Shown: in pieces, positions 14,716-22,731 of the stretch
Position numbering within the stretch: the first letter of the stretch is position 1
Layout: the number at the start of each line of letters is the position of its first letter
Origin: an uncultured Lachnospiraceae bacterium
Lineage (GTDB): Bacteria; Bacillota; Clostridia; Lachnospirales; Lachnospiraceae
Length of the DNA stretch: 36,329 nt
Assembly (NCBI GenBank): GCA_946403075.1
Contig: CAMIYN010000019.1
Location: 1 to 36,329 of the forward strand
Direction of reading: 5' to 3'
The notes under the pieces: model-generated
What the model was told of the DNA's origin: nothing
Seen by the model: the letters and a program-made list of their open reading frames with translations, nothing else
Database searches by the model: none
Position numbers and translations under genes: made by a program

Positions 14716-15312
14716 AGAGAATTAGATGAAAGAGAGCATTCTTGCCCTACACCACTTATTAATACTATTACTGCTTTAAAGGAAATATCTATAAATGATA
14801 AAGTGATGGTAAAAGTTAGAGGGGATGTTCCGTTGCAAAATATAAAAAGATTTGCAGATGGCAAAAATTTACCTATTGAGATAAAAGAAATAGGGAATAA
14901 TGAATTTGAAATTTTAATAACAAAAACTCATAATATTGATGTAGATAGTAGTGATAAAAATTGTAATTGTGGAAATGGTAAATTGGTAGTTTCTATATCT
15001 TCTGATGTGATGGGAGAAGGAGATAATGAACTTGGAAAAAAATTGATGAAGGCATTTATACTTGCATTAACAAAACAAGAAAATTTACCAGATATAATAA
15101 TTTTTTATAACAAAGGGGCATATTTAACAACAGAGAGTTCTGATTGTTTAGAAGATTTAAAAAAAATGGAAACACAAGGTACTAAAATTTTCACTTGTGG
15201 CACTTGTCTTGAATATTATAATTTGAAAGAAAAACTTGTAGTCGGGGAAATCACAAATATGTATGATATAGTTAGTATGATGGAGATGGCAAAAGTCGTA
15301 GTAAAACCATAA
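14713..15312 (+). CDS. yedF: Selenium/sulfur metabolism protein YedF
   Basis: YedF-type protein of 199 residues with two parts. The N-terminal TusA-like domain (1-75) begins MRELDEREHSCPTPLI, and C11 of the CPxP motif is the predicted sulfur carrier residue. The C-terminal DsrE-like domain (about 90-199) has KLVVSISSDVMGEGDNELGK and a TCGTC motif with C162 and C165. A linker holds CNCGNG (C84, C86). The family is annotated as a sulfurtransferase-like protein of selenium metabolism; its reaction is unproven. The neighbours (DUF3343 upstream, cysteine desulfurase downstream) are the usual ones, but selD is absent here. The ATG has no close ribosome binding site. Confidence 0.88.
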   Translation: MRELDEREHSCPTPLINTITALKEISINDKVMVKVRGDVPLQNIKRFADGKNLPIEIKEIGNNEFEILITKTHNIDVDSSDKNCNCGNGKLVVSISSDVMGEGDNELGKKLMKAFILALTKQENLPDIIIFYNKGAYLTTESSDCLEDLKKMETQGTKIFTCGTCLEYYNLKEKLVVGEITNMYDIVSMMEMAKVVVKP

Positions 15313-15482
15313 AAAAATGTTATGAAAAAAAATGTAGTGGGTTAAAAGCTTAGTTGATAATTTGTAATTTGCGAACCATAATTGAAAAGGTTATGTTGTA
15401 TTAATTTTTTTATTATAAATATGTATTGGAATTGCAAACATCATTACTATAAAAGTTTGACTTTATCATATACATTAGCAAC

Positions 15483-15511
15483 TTGACACAAAAAATTTAA
15501 ACTTGTATAAT
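15483..15511 (+). promoter_or_regulatory. Sigma-A promoter of the cysteine desulfurase gene
   Basis: TTGACA (15483-15488), a 17-nt spacer and TATAAT (15506-15511) match the consensus perfectly. The start should fall near 15518, so the desulfurase gene has its own transcript with a short leader of about 30 nt. Confidence 0.85.
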
Positions 15512-15548
15512 TTAATATGATTTGATTAACTTGATATAAGAGGTGTTT

Positions 15549-16733
15549 ATGGAAAATAAAATAATTTATATGGATAATGCTTCTACTACAAGAGTTTTAG
15601 ATGAAGTAATAGAGGCGATGCTTCCATATTGGAAAGATAGATTTTATAATCCAAGTAGTGTTTATGAAATGTCGCAACAAGTGAGAGTAGATGTAGAGAA
15701 TGCAAGAAAAAAAATTGCTATGCTTATCAATGCAAATCCTTGTGAAATATTTTTTACTTCTTGTGGAACTGAGAGTGATAATTGGGCTATAAAAGGAACT
15801 GCGAATATGTTAAAAAACAAGGGAAGACATATCATTACTTCCACGATAGAACATCATGCAGTTTTAAATTCGATGAAAGCTTTGGAAAGAGAAGGCTTTG
15901 AAATCACTTATGTTAATGTAGATAGTGATGGATTTGTAAAATTAGATGAATTAAAAAAATCAATTAGAAAAGATACAATTTTAATATCTATAATGACTGC
16001 AAATAATGAGATTGGAACTATTCAGCCAATAGCTAAAATCGGGGAAATTGCACATGAAAATAATGTTTTATTTCATACAGATGCTGTCCAAGGCTTTTCT
16101 CATATTCCTATAGATGTCAAAAGTATGGGAATAGATATGTTGTCTGTTTCAGCACATAAATTTAATGGTCCAAAAGGTGTAGGTTTTTTGTATTTAAAAA
16201 AAGGAATAAGAATTACAAATTTTATGGATGGTGGAGCACAAGAAAATCTTAAAAGAGCTGGCACAGAAAATGTTGCAGAAATCATTGGTATGGCAAAAGC
16301 AGCAGAAATTGCTCACGAAAAGATGAAAGAGAGAAGTGAGAAAGAAATAATAGTTAGAAATCACTTAATAGATAGAATATTAAAAGAGATTCCCCATACA
16401 AGATTAAATGGTGGGAGAGATAATAGATTGCCAAATAATGTAAACATTGGGATTGAGTATATTGAAGGAGAGTCAATGTTATTAAATCTTGATATGCTTG
16501 GAATATGTGCATCAAGTGGCTCTGCTTGTACAAGTGGCTCACTTGATCCATCACATGTTTTACTTGCTATTGGTTTGCCACATGAAAAAGCACATGGTTC
16601 TTTAAGACTTACGATTGATGATACAATTACTATCCAAGATGCTGATTATGTAGTTGATAACTTAAAAGAAATAGTAGAGAAGTTGAGAAGTATGTCTCCA
16701 CTTTGGGAAGACTATGTTAGAAATAAAAAATAG
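15549..16733 (+). CDS. Cysteine desulfurase, NifS/IscS-like
   Basis: PLP enzyme that turns cysteine into alanine plus a protein persulfide, supplying sulfur for FeS clusters or other acceptors. The start at 15549 (MENKIIYMDNASTT) is preferred to the GTG at 15543 because AGAGG is correctly spaced for it. Of 394 residues, the PLP lysine is K204 in SVSAHKFNGPKG, with HTDAVQ upstream, and the mobile loop carries C327 in CASSGSACTSGS; the SSGSAC type places it with NifS/IscS and not SufS. No iscU-like scaffold is adjacent. Beside yedF it may supply sulfur, or selenium from selenocysteine, to that module, or serve the reductase clusters. Confidence 0.9.
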   Translation: MENKIIYMDNASTTRVLDEVIEAMLPYWKDRFYNPSSVYEMSQQVRVDVENARKKIAMLINANPCEIFFTSCGTESDNWAIKGTANMLKNKGRHIITSTIEHHAVLNSMKALEREGFEITYVNVDSDGFVKLDELKKSIRKDTILISIMTANNEIGTIQPIAKIGEIAHENNVLFHTDAVQGFSHIPIDVKSMGIDMLSVSAHKFNGPKGVGFLYLKKGIRITNFMDGGAQENLKRAGTENVAEIIGMAKAAEIAHEKMKERSEKEIIVRNHLIDRILKEIPHTRLNGGRDNRLPNNVNIGIEYIEGESMLLNLDMLGICASSGSACTSGSLDPSHVLLAIGLPHEKAHGSLRLTIDDTITIQDADYVVDNLKEIVEKLRSMSPLWEDYVRNKK

Positions 16734-16770
16734 TAAAGAAATTTAAATATATATGTTTTTATAAAAATCT

Positions 16771-16800
16771 AAAAGGACATTTATATATATGTCCTTTTTT
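16771..16800 (+). terminator. Intrinsic terminator of the desulfurase gene
   Basis: AAAAGGACAT and ATGTCCTTTT form a 10-bp stem followed by T residues. The gene on the other side is convergent (dprA), and the hairpin could serve both strands. Confidence 0.8.
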
Positions 16801-16827
16801 AATTATTTTTTTAGATAATTATTTTTA

Positions 16828-16841
16828 GCAATCTCTAATAA
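16828..16841 (-). repeat. Dispersed short repeat, copy C
   Basis: Read on the minus strand this is TTATTAGAGATTGC, matching the first 14 nt of copies A and B. It lies 28 nt past a terminator. Confidence 0.45.
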
Positions 16842-16950
16842 TTTATAGTTTTAAAATAAAATTTTAAAAGGACTGAATCGTAAATGGTTCATTTAAAACT
16901 TTATAAAATTGTTAGACTTTTTGTTGGTTTACTTATTAAGATAATTTGTA

Positions 16951-17838
16951 TTATTTTACTAATTTGTAATAATTTACTCTATTGGATTCAACATAACCAT
17001 TTAATTGTAGAGACATTAATACATTTAAGCATTTTTCAATGGTAAGTTTTGTAGAAATTATAATTTCATCTATGTGCTTTGATTCATATGATAAATTGTT
17101 ATATACAAGTTTTTCAAAATAATCTAATTTTTCAATATCTCTATTGTCAATTTCTATTTTCCCATCACATACAACTCCAAGTCTATCAAAAATATCATTT
17201 ACACTTGTAAACATATAAGCTCCTTGCTTAATTAAATTATTTGTTCCAACACTTAATAAATCCCCAACCCTTCCTGGAATAGCAAATATATCCTTTCCTT
17301 GTTCGAGAGCATATTCACAAGTTATAAGTGCTCCACTTTCTTTTTTTGCTTCTACAATTATAATAATATCCGATAGACCAGCAATAATTCTATTTCTTAG
17401 TGGGAAGTTATATGGTAGTGGTGGTGTGTTGTCAGGTAATTCTGAAATTATGCCTCCACCACTTTTTAGAATTTTTTCATATACATTAAAATTATACATA
17501 GGGTAGCAAATATTTACACCACAACCCAAGATTGCATATGTTTTACCATTACCTTCTAGTGCTCCAATATGTGCACTTGTGTCAATTCCAAGTGCTAAAC
17601 CACTTATTACTTGTATGTTGTTAATAGAAAGTGACCTTGCTATACTTTTTGACAAAGTAATTCCATAGTCACTACAGTTTCTTGCTCCAACAATAGCAAC
17701 AGTTTTTTTGTTTTCATCTGGTAGATTTCCTAAGACATACAAACTTTTTGGTTTGTTTTTTATATATTTTAATTTAGTAGGATATTCTATATCATGTATT
17801 TTAAAACTTTTTGATTTTAATTCTAATTTATTATGCAT
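16951..17838 (-). CDS. dprA: DNA processing protein DprA
   Basis: Single-stranded-DNA-binding protein that loads RecA during natural transformation. The start at 17838 (MHNKLELKS) is chosen because GGAGG stands 9 nt before it; this gives 295 residues. The Rossmann-like core is complete: KTVAIVGARNCSDYG, VISGLALGIDTSAHIGAL, YAILGCGVNICYP, then LPYNFPLRNRIIAGLSD and a segment with TCEYALEQGKDIFAIPG. The N-terminal SAM-like domain found in many DprA proteins is short or missing. The ATG overlaps the comM stop (ATGCATAA), so comM and dprA are coupled. Together they suggest some DNA uptake capacity, although dprA is widely conserved. Confidence 0.93.
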   Translation of the reverse strand: MHNKLELKSKSFKIHDIEYPTKLKYIKNKPKSLYVLGNLPDENKKTVAIVGARNCSDYGITLSKSIARSLSINNIQVISGLALGIDTSAHIGALEGNGKTYAILGCGVNICYPMYNFNVYEKILKSGGGIISELPDNTPPLPYNFPLRNRIIAGLSDIIIIVEAKKESGALITCEYALEQGKDIFAIPGRVGDLLSVGTNNLIKQGAYMFTSVNDIFDRLGVVCDGKIEIDNRDIEKLDYFEKLVYNNLSYESKHIDEIIISTKLTIEKCLNVLMSLQLNGYVESNRVNYYKLVK

Positions 17839-19357
17839 ATATGTGTTCCTCCAAACCTCTATAATTTGAAGCTTCAACTAAATGTTTTTTTTCTATATTG
17901 GCACTTTCTTCTATATCTGCAATAGTTCTTGCAACTCTTAATAATTTATGATATGTTCTTGCAGATAATTTTTTAATATGAAATATTTTTTTTAAATACT
18001 CATTATCTTCTTTACTCAATTTACAAAATTCTTTTATTTCTTTTATTCCCATTTGAGAGTTGTAATTAATTTTTTCAAGTTTTTTAAATCTTTCATTTTG
18101 AATCTTTCTTGCCTTTACAACTCTTTCTTTAATTTCTTTTGAAGTTTCATTTTTCATTTCAAATGCAAGCTCATTATATTTTATACTTGATGCTTCTGCA
18201 CAAATATCAATTCTTTCCAGTATTGGTTTACTTATGCCTCTTTGATATTTTTCTATTGCAATTTCGCTACATCTACATTTGTTTCTATCTGGGTAATGAC
18301 CACAGGGACATAGATTCATAGCTGCCACGAGCATAAAGTTTGCTGGATACTGAAAGGAACCTTTAAGTCTTGTTATGGTTATATATTTGTCTTCTAAAGG
18401 TTGTCTCAATGTTTCAATCGCTGATTTTGAAAATAATGGCACTTCATCCAAAAATAACACTCCCTGTGAAGCGAGGGAAATTTCTCCTGGTCTTGGGTAT
18501 ACCCCTCCACCAATAAATGATGTAACAGATATTGAGTGATGTGGACTTCTAAAAGGTCTTTTTGTTTCTAATTTGCCATTACTTAAGAATCCTGCTATTG
18601 AATATATCTTGGTGATTTCTATTGCCTCATCTAAACTCAAATCTGGCATAATGCTTGGTATTCTCTTTGCTACCATAGTTTTACCAGTTCCTGCAGGTCC
18701 ACTTATAATTATATTATGAAAACCTGCTACTGCTACTTCACAGGCTCTTTTCAATGCAATTTGTCCATTTACTTCTTGAAAATCATATGGATAATTATTG
18801 GTTTTTGTTATATCTATCTTTTTTTTCTCTACTTTATTTTGAAAGTTGTTATTATTTATTAAATCTATAATCTCTGATATATTTACAACTGGAATTATAT
18901 CAATTCCATCAACAACTAAAGCTTCTTCAACATTTACTTTTGGAACAAATACTCCCTTTACTCCTTCTTTTTTTAATTCAGAAACCATAGAGAGAATCCC
19001 TCTAATACCTATAAGTTCTCCAGATAAATTAATTTCACCTAAAAATGCATAATCATCAATATTGTTATTCTTAATAATTTCAAGTGATTTTAAAATTGCT
19101 ATTGCTATTGGCAAGTCATAGTTAGTCCCATCTTTTCTTATATCTGCTGGAGAAATGTTAATAGTAACTTTTTTTGCTGGGATTTCAATATTTGAATTTT
19201 TAAGAGCAGTCCTTACTCTATCGGATGCTTCTTTTACACTACTTGAGAGATTACCAACCATAGAAAAATTTGGTAGACCATTTGAACTATCAGCTTCAAC
19301 ATATGTAAGTATTCCATTTATACCCATAATGCCACAGCTAATTACTTTTGAATACAT
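17831..19357 (-). CDS. comM: ComM/YifB-family Mg-chelatase-like AAA+ ATPase
   Basis: Hexameric helicase-like AAA+ protein; ComM promotes branch migration during integration of transforming DNA. The 508 residues run in family order: an N-terminal Lon-like (ChlI) domain (about 1-165, GLPNFSMVGN, ADIRKDGTNYDLPIAIAIL), the AAA core with Walker A SGPAGTGKT (about 217-226) and Walker B VLFLDEVPLF, the cysteine cluster CPCGHYPDRNKCRC, and a C-terminal helical domain with KLSARTYHKLLRVARTIAD. An extended -10 (TGATACAAT at 19393-19385, minus strand) may be the promoter. dprA overlaps its stop. Confidence 0.93.
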   Translation of the reverse strand: MYSKVISCGIMGINGILTYVEADSSNGLPNFSMVGNLSSSVKEASDRVRTALKNSNIEIPAKKVTINISPADIRKDGTNYDLPIAIAILKSLEIIKNNNIDDYAFLGEINLSGELIGIRGILSMVSELKKEGVKGVFVPKVNVEEALVVDGIDIIPVVNISEIIDLINNNNFQNKVEKKKIDITKTNNYPYDFQEVNGQIALKRACEVAVAGFHNIIISGPAGTGKTMVAKRIPSIMPDLSLDEAIEITKIYSIAGFLSNGKLETKRPFRSPHHSISVTSFIGGGVYPRPGEISLASQGVLFLDEVPLFSKSAIETLRQPLEDKYITITRLKGSFQYPANFMLVAAMNLCPCGHYPDRNKCRCSEIAIEKYQRGISKPILERIDICAEASSIKYNELAFEMKNETSKEIKERVVKARKIQNERFKKLEKINYNSQMGIKEIKEFCKLSKEDNEYLKKIFHIKKLSARTYHKLLRVARTIADIEESANIEKKHLVEASNYRGLEEHIYA

Positions 19358-19553
19358 ATAAAATTTGCGATATATTTCAATTAAATTGTATCATAGTTTT
19401 AAATAAAAATCGTATAAATTTATTAGAATTTTATTCTATTCATTTTATAGAAAAATTATAAAATACAATATATTAATGAAATTTTTTAAATAAAAATTTG
19501 GATAAATATTTAAAAGATTTTTATAATGTAAAATTATAGATTAAAAAAAAGTC

Positions 19554-19583
19554 AAAAAAAAACATTGAATTTACATTCAATGT
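19554..19583 (-). terminator. Intrinsic terminator of tRNA-Ser
   Basis: On the minus strand ACATTGAA and TTCAATGT form an 8-bp stem around a 6-nt loop, followed by a long T run. It begins about 8 nt past the 3' end of the tRNA. Confidence 0.85.
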
Positions 19584-19590
19584 AAAAAAA

Positions 19591-19680
19591 CGGAGACAGA
19601 GAGATTTGAACTCTCGCGCCGGTTTTATCCGACCTAAACCCTTAGCAGGGGCTCCCCTTCGGCCTCTTGGGTATGTCTCC
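19591..19680 (-). tRNA. tRNA-Ser (GCT anticodon)
   Basis: A 90-nt class II tRNA. The acceptor stem is GGAGACA with TGTCTCC, the discriminator base is G, the anticodon stem CCC/GGG encloses the loop CTGCTAA with anticodon GCT (reads AGC and AGT), a long variable arm follows (TAGGTCGGATAAAACCGGCG region), and the T arm is GAGAGTTCAAATCTCTC. The long variable arm and the G73 discriminator are serine identity marks. CCA is not encoded, since TTT follows. Its own promoter and terminator frame it. Confidence 0.95.
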
Positions 19681-19693
19681 ATACAATATTAGA

Positions 19694-19722
19694 ATTATAC
19701 ATTTTTTAATTTATAATGTCAA
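19694..19722 (-). promoter_or_regulatory. Promoter of tRNA-Ser
   Basis: On the minus strand TTGACA (19722-19717), a 17-nt spacer and TATAAT (19699-19694), a perfect consensus, predict a start near 19687, only about 7 nt before the mature tRNA. Confidence 0.85.
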
Positions 19723-19857
19723 ATAAAAAAATCGCTGAGATCTTGGACAAATCGTTAATAAAAATTATTGTTTAAATATTTTACCAGTAAAAGCTTGCCT
19801 TTATCCTTCCTATAATACATCTTTATTTTTTTTATAAATAATGATAAAATACCATTT

Positions 19858-20970
19858 ATGAGACAAAGTGATTATGATAGAAAAATTAAAAATTGTGCGA
19901 TGAGAATTATTATATCCATAATGTTGATTTTTACATCTTTTTTTATTTTTAATTATGTATTTTTAAAAATTATTAATTATCCATATTTATCAAATATTAG
20001 AGTTAAAGATAATAAACCAAGTATTAGTGTTGTCACAGATGATGGGCATACAAATGATGCAGTTTTTATTTCTGATGAAAAAGGTATTAGGTTTAGAAAG
20101 GAAGATAGTTCGTTTGCAAGGGATGAGTGGATAGAAAAGAACGGTGAATTATTTTATTTTGACAATACATCCTATGGCAAAGAAGGTTGGATGAATTTAT
20201 TAGGACAGAGTTATTATTTTGAAAAAGGTAAATTAAAAATTATTCAAAGAGATAAAAAGTTTTCAAACTATTCAAAAGAAGATATTTTTAATAGTATTGA
20301 TTCTACACAGTATTTGGTTTATCTTGATGAAGAAAATAGAGATAACAATGACAATTATGCAGTTAAATATAAAAAATATGAAGAAGATATTGAAGACTAT
20401 CTTGGGACAAGCGAAGATATTCAGTATTCTGGGGAAGGACTATTGAATATTTATTTAAATAATGTGTATTATGTTACACTTAGAAAGAATACTAATTTTG
20501 GCACTTTAAATAGGATGAGACCAAATGCAGAAAGAAAAGAGTATATTGATGCAAGAGTTTATGGATATATTGTTTTGTCAAATGATATAGTTTATTATTA
20601 TAATGGAAATGTAATATTAAAAGCAAAAACTTGGTTAAATAAGTCAGTAAAATTTTTAAATGATGAAAGTGAAATTATCAATACAGCAATTGAAGTTAGT
20701 TCTTTTGATCCTAATTTTGGTATTGTTGAACCAATAATTTCATCTACACCAAGAAAAATTACTGAAGAAATAACACCAGTGGGAATTAGCACAGATAGCA
20801 AAATTAGAAGTGAAGTTCCTAATAATTATATTGATATAGAAGAGCCCACAGAAGGGGATGTGGTGGTTGGTAGAGCTCCTGGTGATTTATCAAGTGTTAA
20901 TGATATTGAAGAAAGGAGAAGTGCATTGCCACAAATTCCTATTCCAAATATTTTTGCACTTCCAAGATAG
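19858..20970 (+). CDS. Membrane-anchored protein with cell-wall-repeat-like segment
   Basis: Protein of 370 residues with one N-terminal span (about 14-38, MRIIISIMLIFTSFFIFNY), so the bulk is probably outside the cell. Residues about 88-130 look like two degenerate cell-wall/choline-binding repeats: EWIEKNGELFYFDNTSYGKE, then GWMNLLGQSYYFEKGKL. A beta-rich region follows, then a Pro-rich tail with PEGDVVVGRAPGDL-like composition. The overall family is not recognised. No good ribosome binding site precedes the ATG. The next gene starts 3 nt after the stop, so it heads a compact operon reaching at least to the cupin gene. Confidence 0.55.
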   Translation: MRQSDYDRKIKNCAMRIIISIMLIFTSFFIFNYVFLKIINYPYLSNIRVKDNKPSISVVTDDGHTNDAVFISDEKGIRFRKEDSSFARDEWIEKNGELFYFDNTSYGKEGWMNLLGQSYYFEKGKLKIIQRDKKFSNYSKEDIFNSIDSTQYLVYLDEENRDNNDNYAVKYKKYEEDIEDYLGTSEDIQYSGEGLLNIYLNNVYYVTLRKNTNFGTLNRMRPNAERKEYIDARVYGYIVLSNDIVYYYNGNVILKAKTWLNKSVKFLNDESEIINTAIEVSSFDPNFGIVEPIISSTPRKITEEITPVGISTDSKIRSEVPNNYIDIEEPTEGDVVVGRAPGDLSSVNDIEERRSALPQIPIPNIFALPR

Positions 20971-20973
20971 TTT

Positions 20974-21546
20974 ATGATTTTTTGCATAATAGGTAAATCA
21001 GCAACTGGCAAGGACAGTATATATAAAGAATTATTGAAAAGAGATAAAACACTAAATAAAGTTATCACTTATACGACTAGACCAAAAAGAGATGAAGAAA
21101 CAAATAATGTTCAATATATTTTTGTAGATGAAAATTTTTTGATAAAAAATAGAGATAAAATAATTGAAGAGAGAGTTTATCATACAATTTATGGGGATTG
21201 GCATTATGCAACTATAGAAGATGGACAAATTTTGCCTGATAAAAAATACTTAATTATTGGAACACTTGAATCATATAGAGATTTAGTGAGATTTTATGGT
21301 AATAAAAATGTTATTCCAATATATATAGAAGTTGATTATGAAACGAGGCATAATAGAGCAGTTGAAAGAGAAAAAAGTTTCGATAAACTTAAATTGATGG
21401 AATTGGAGAGAAGATTTATGGCTGATGAAAAAGATTTTTCTGATGAAAATTTAGATAAATTAAATATAAAAAAAAGATTTATAAATGATAACCTTTCTAA
21501 TTGTATCGATGAAATTTATAAATTTATTAATAAAAAAAATGATTAA
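20974..21546 (+). CDS. Guanylate-kinase-like protein
   Basis: P-loop protein of 190 residues in the guanylate kinase fold, expected to phosphorylate GMP or to have diverged. The P-loop is IIGKSATGKDS (5-15) and the GMP-binding segment is TYTTRPKRDEETNNVQYIFV (about 30-49); later come IYIEVDYETRHNRAVERE and the lid-like ERRFMADEKDF. The canonical GEVDGVDYYFV-type stretch is altered, and Tyr-His residues replace the usual GxxYGT segment (RVYHTIYGDWHYAT). Its place just before the delta-prime gene, and not beside rpoZ, suggests a paralogue of the housekeeping gmk. The ATG is 3 nt after the previous stop. Confidence 0.7.
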   Translation: MIFCIIGKSATGKDSIYKELLKRDKTLNKVITYTTRPKRDEETNNVQYIFVDENFLIKNRDKIIEERVYHTIYGDWHYATIEDGQILPDKKYLIIGTLESYRDLVRFYGNKNVIPIYIEVDYETRHNRAVEREKSFDKLKLMELERRFMADEKDFSDENLDKLNIKKRFINDNLSNCIDEIYKFINKKND

Positions 21547-22357
21547 AATATCAACTGAAAAAATATATAATTCTTATATAATTGAAACCAATAATTTAGA
21601 AAGTGCAATATTGTCTATCAAAAACTTTGCAAGAGATTTGGGTTTTGATAGAAATCTACTTAATTCAGATAATCATCCTGATTTTAGAATAATTAATAGA
21701 GAAGGGGATAATTATAAAGTTGATATGATAAGAGAAAAGATATTAGATGATATATTAATTGCCCCATATGTTTCAAATTTCAAAATTTATGTTCTTTGTA
21801 ATTGTCACAAATTAAATTCTGACTCTAAAAATACTAATCAAAATATTTTATTGAAAACTTTAGAAGATACTCCTAAAAATCTAATATTTTTTTTAATAAT
21901 TGATAATTTAAATAAACTTCTTGATACGATAAAAAGTAGATGCATTAAAATTTATGATAGAGAAGTTTTATATGAACTTGATGATTTAGATGATTTAATT
22001 TTAAATGATGCGATAAAGCTAATTTGTGATTATAGATATAAAAATTATATTGATGTTCTGGAATTCTTTGAACAATATGATAAAAAAATTATGGATAGAT
22101 TAGTATATATATATATACAGTTTTTGAGAGATGGTATAGTTTACAAAGAGACATATGCAAATGATTTAATTAAATTAAAAAAATATAATGATTATATAAT
22201 TGAATTTTCATCAAATAATAGAAAAGAAATAATTGAATACATGTTGGACGGGTTCATAGATTTAGCAAATAACAAAAATATGAATATTGATAAATCTTTA
22301 ATAATTGCAGATTTATTGTATAATACTATTTTTAAATTTAAAAATAAAGGAGATTAA
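21539..22357 (+). CDS. holB: DNA polymerase III delta-prime subunit (HolB-like)
   Basis: Clamp-loader subunit of 272 residues. The start at 21539 (MIKISTEKIYN) overlaps the previous stop by 8 nt (ATGATTAA) and removes a non-homologous N-terminal extension that an upstream ATG at 21485 would add. Family-typical parts are YKVDMIREKILDDIL and VLCNCHKLN, then NQNILLKTLEDTPKN, a hydrophobic strand, and LLDTIKSRCI, the delta-prime/DnaX sensor-1 SRC region. No Walker A is present, as expected for delta-prime. The N-terminal part is shorter than in E. coli, as usual for small Clostridia homologues. Confidence 0.8.
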   Translation: MIKISTEKIYNSYIIETNNLESAILSIKNFARDLGFDRNLLNSDNHPDFRIINREGDNYKVDMIREKILDDILIAPYVSNFKIYVLCNCHKLNSDSKNTNQNILLKTLEDTPKNLIFFLIIDNLNKLLDTIKSRCIKIYDREVLYELDDLDDLILNDAIKLICDYRYKNYIDVLEFFEQYDKKIMDRLVYIYIQFLRDGIVYKETYANDLIKLKKYNDYIIEFSSNNRKEIIEYMLDGFIDLANNKNMNIDKSLIIADLLYNTIFKFKNKGD

Positions 22358-22359
22358 TT

Positions 22360-22707
22360 ATGGAAGAAAGAATTTTTAAAGTTGCAGATTTTGAAAAAGA
22401 AGATAAGGATTTAGCAGTTAAAACTTTGATTAAGGGAACGGATATGTCAAATACAGTAGTTTGGGTTGTTAAGCCCAATCAATCTGTTAAGTGCCATAAA
22501 CATGATAATTGTGATGATATATGGTATGTGCTTGAAGGTTCAGGATTATTTCATCCAGAAGTTGGAAAGGATGTTTTGGTAAAAGCAGGAGATGTAATTA
22601 TTAACAAGGCAGGCGATTGTCATGGATTAACAAATAATACAAATAACGATTTTAAATTTCTTGGAGTTTTGACAATGAGCCCTGCAAATTATGAGGCACT
22701 AGAATGA
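22360..22707 (+). CDS. Small cupin protein
   Basis: Single-domain cupin of 115 residues. Motif 1 is SVKCHKHDNCDDIWYVLEGS, with two His and an acidic residue that can bind a metal, and motif 2 is KAGDVIINKAGDCHGLTN. Such proteins bind a metal and a small ligand; the function here is unknown. AAAGGAG precedes the ATG by 8 nt, and it starts 2 nt after the delta-prime stop, so it belongs to the same operon. The cysteine next to the first His pair (KCHKHDNCDD) is somewhat unusual. Confidence 0.8.
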   Translation: MEERIFKVADFEKEDKDLAVKTLIKGTDMSNTVVWVVKPNQSVKCHKHDNCDDIWYVLEGSGLFHPEVGKDVLVKAGDVIINKAGDCHGLTNNTNNDFKFLGVLTMSPANYEALE

Positions 22708-22731
22708 TTAATCATTTGGTATATTAAATTA

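Noticed and set aside
13603-15312. In-frame TGA selenocysteine codons in the YedF/DUF3343/activase genes
   Set aside because: All three frames close at normal stops at the expected family lengths; no internal TGA needs recoding.
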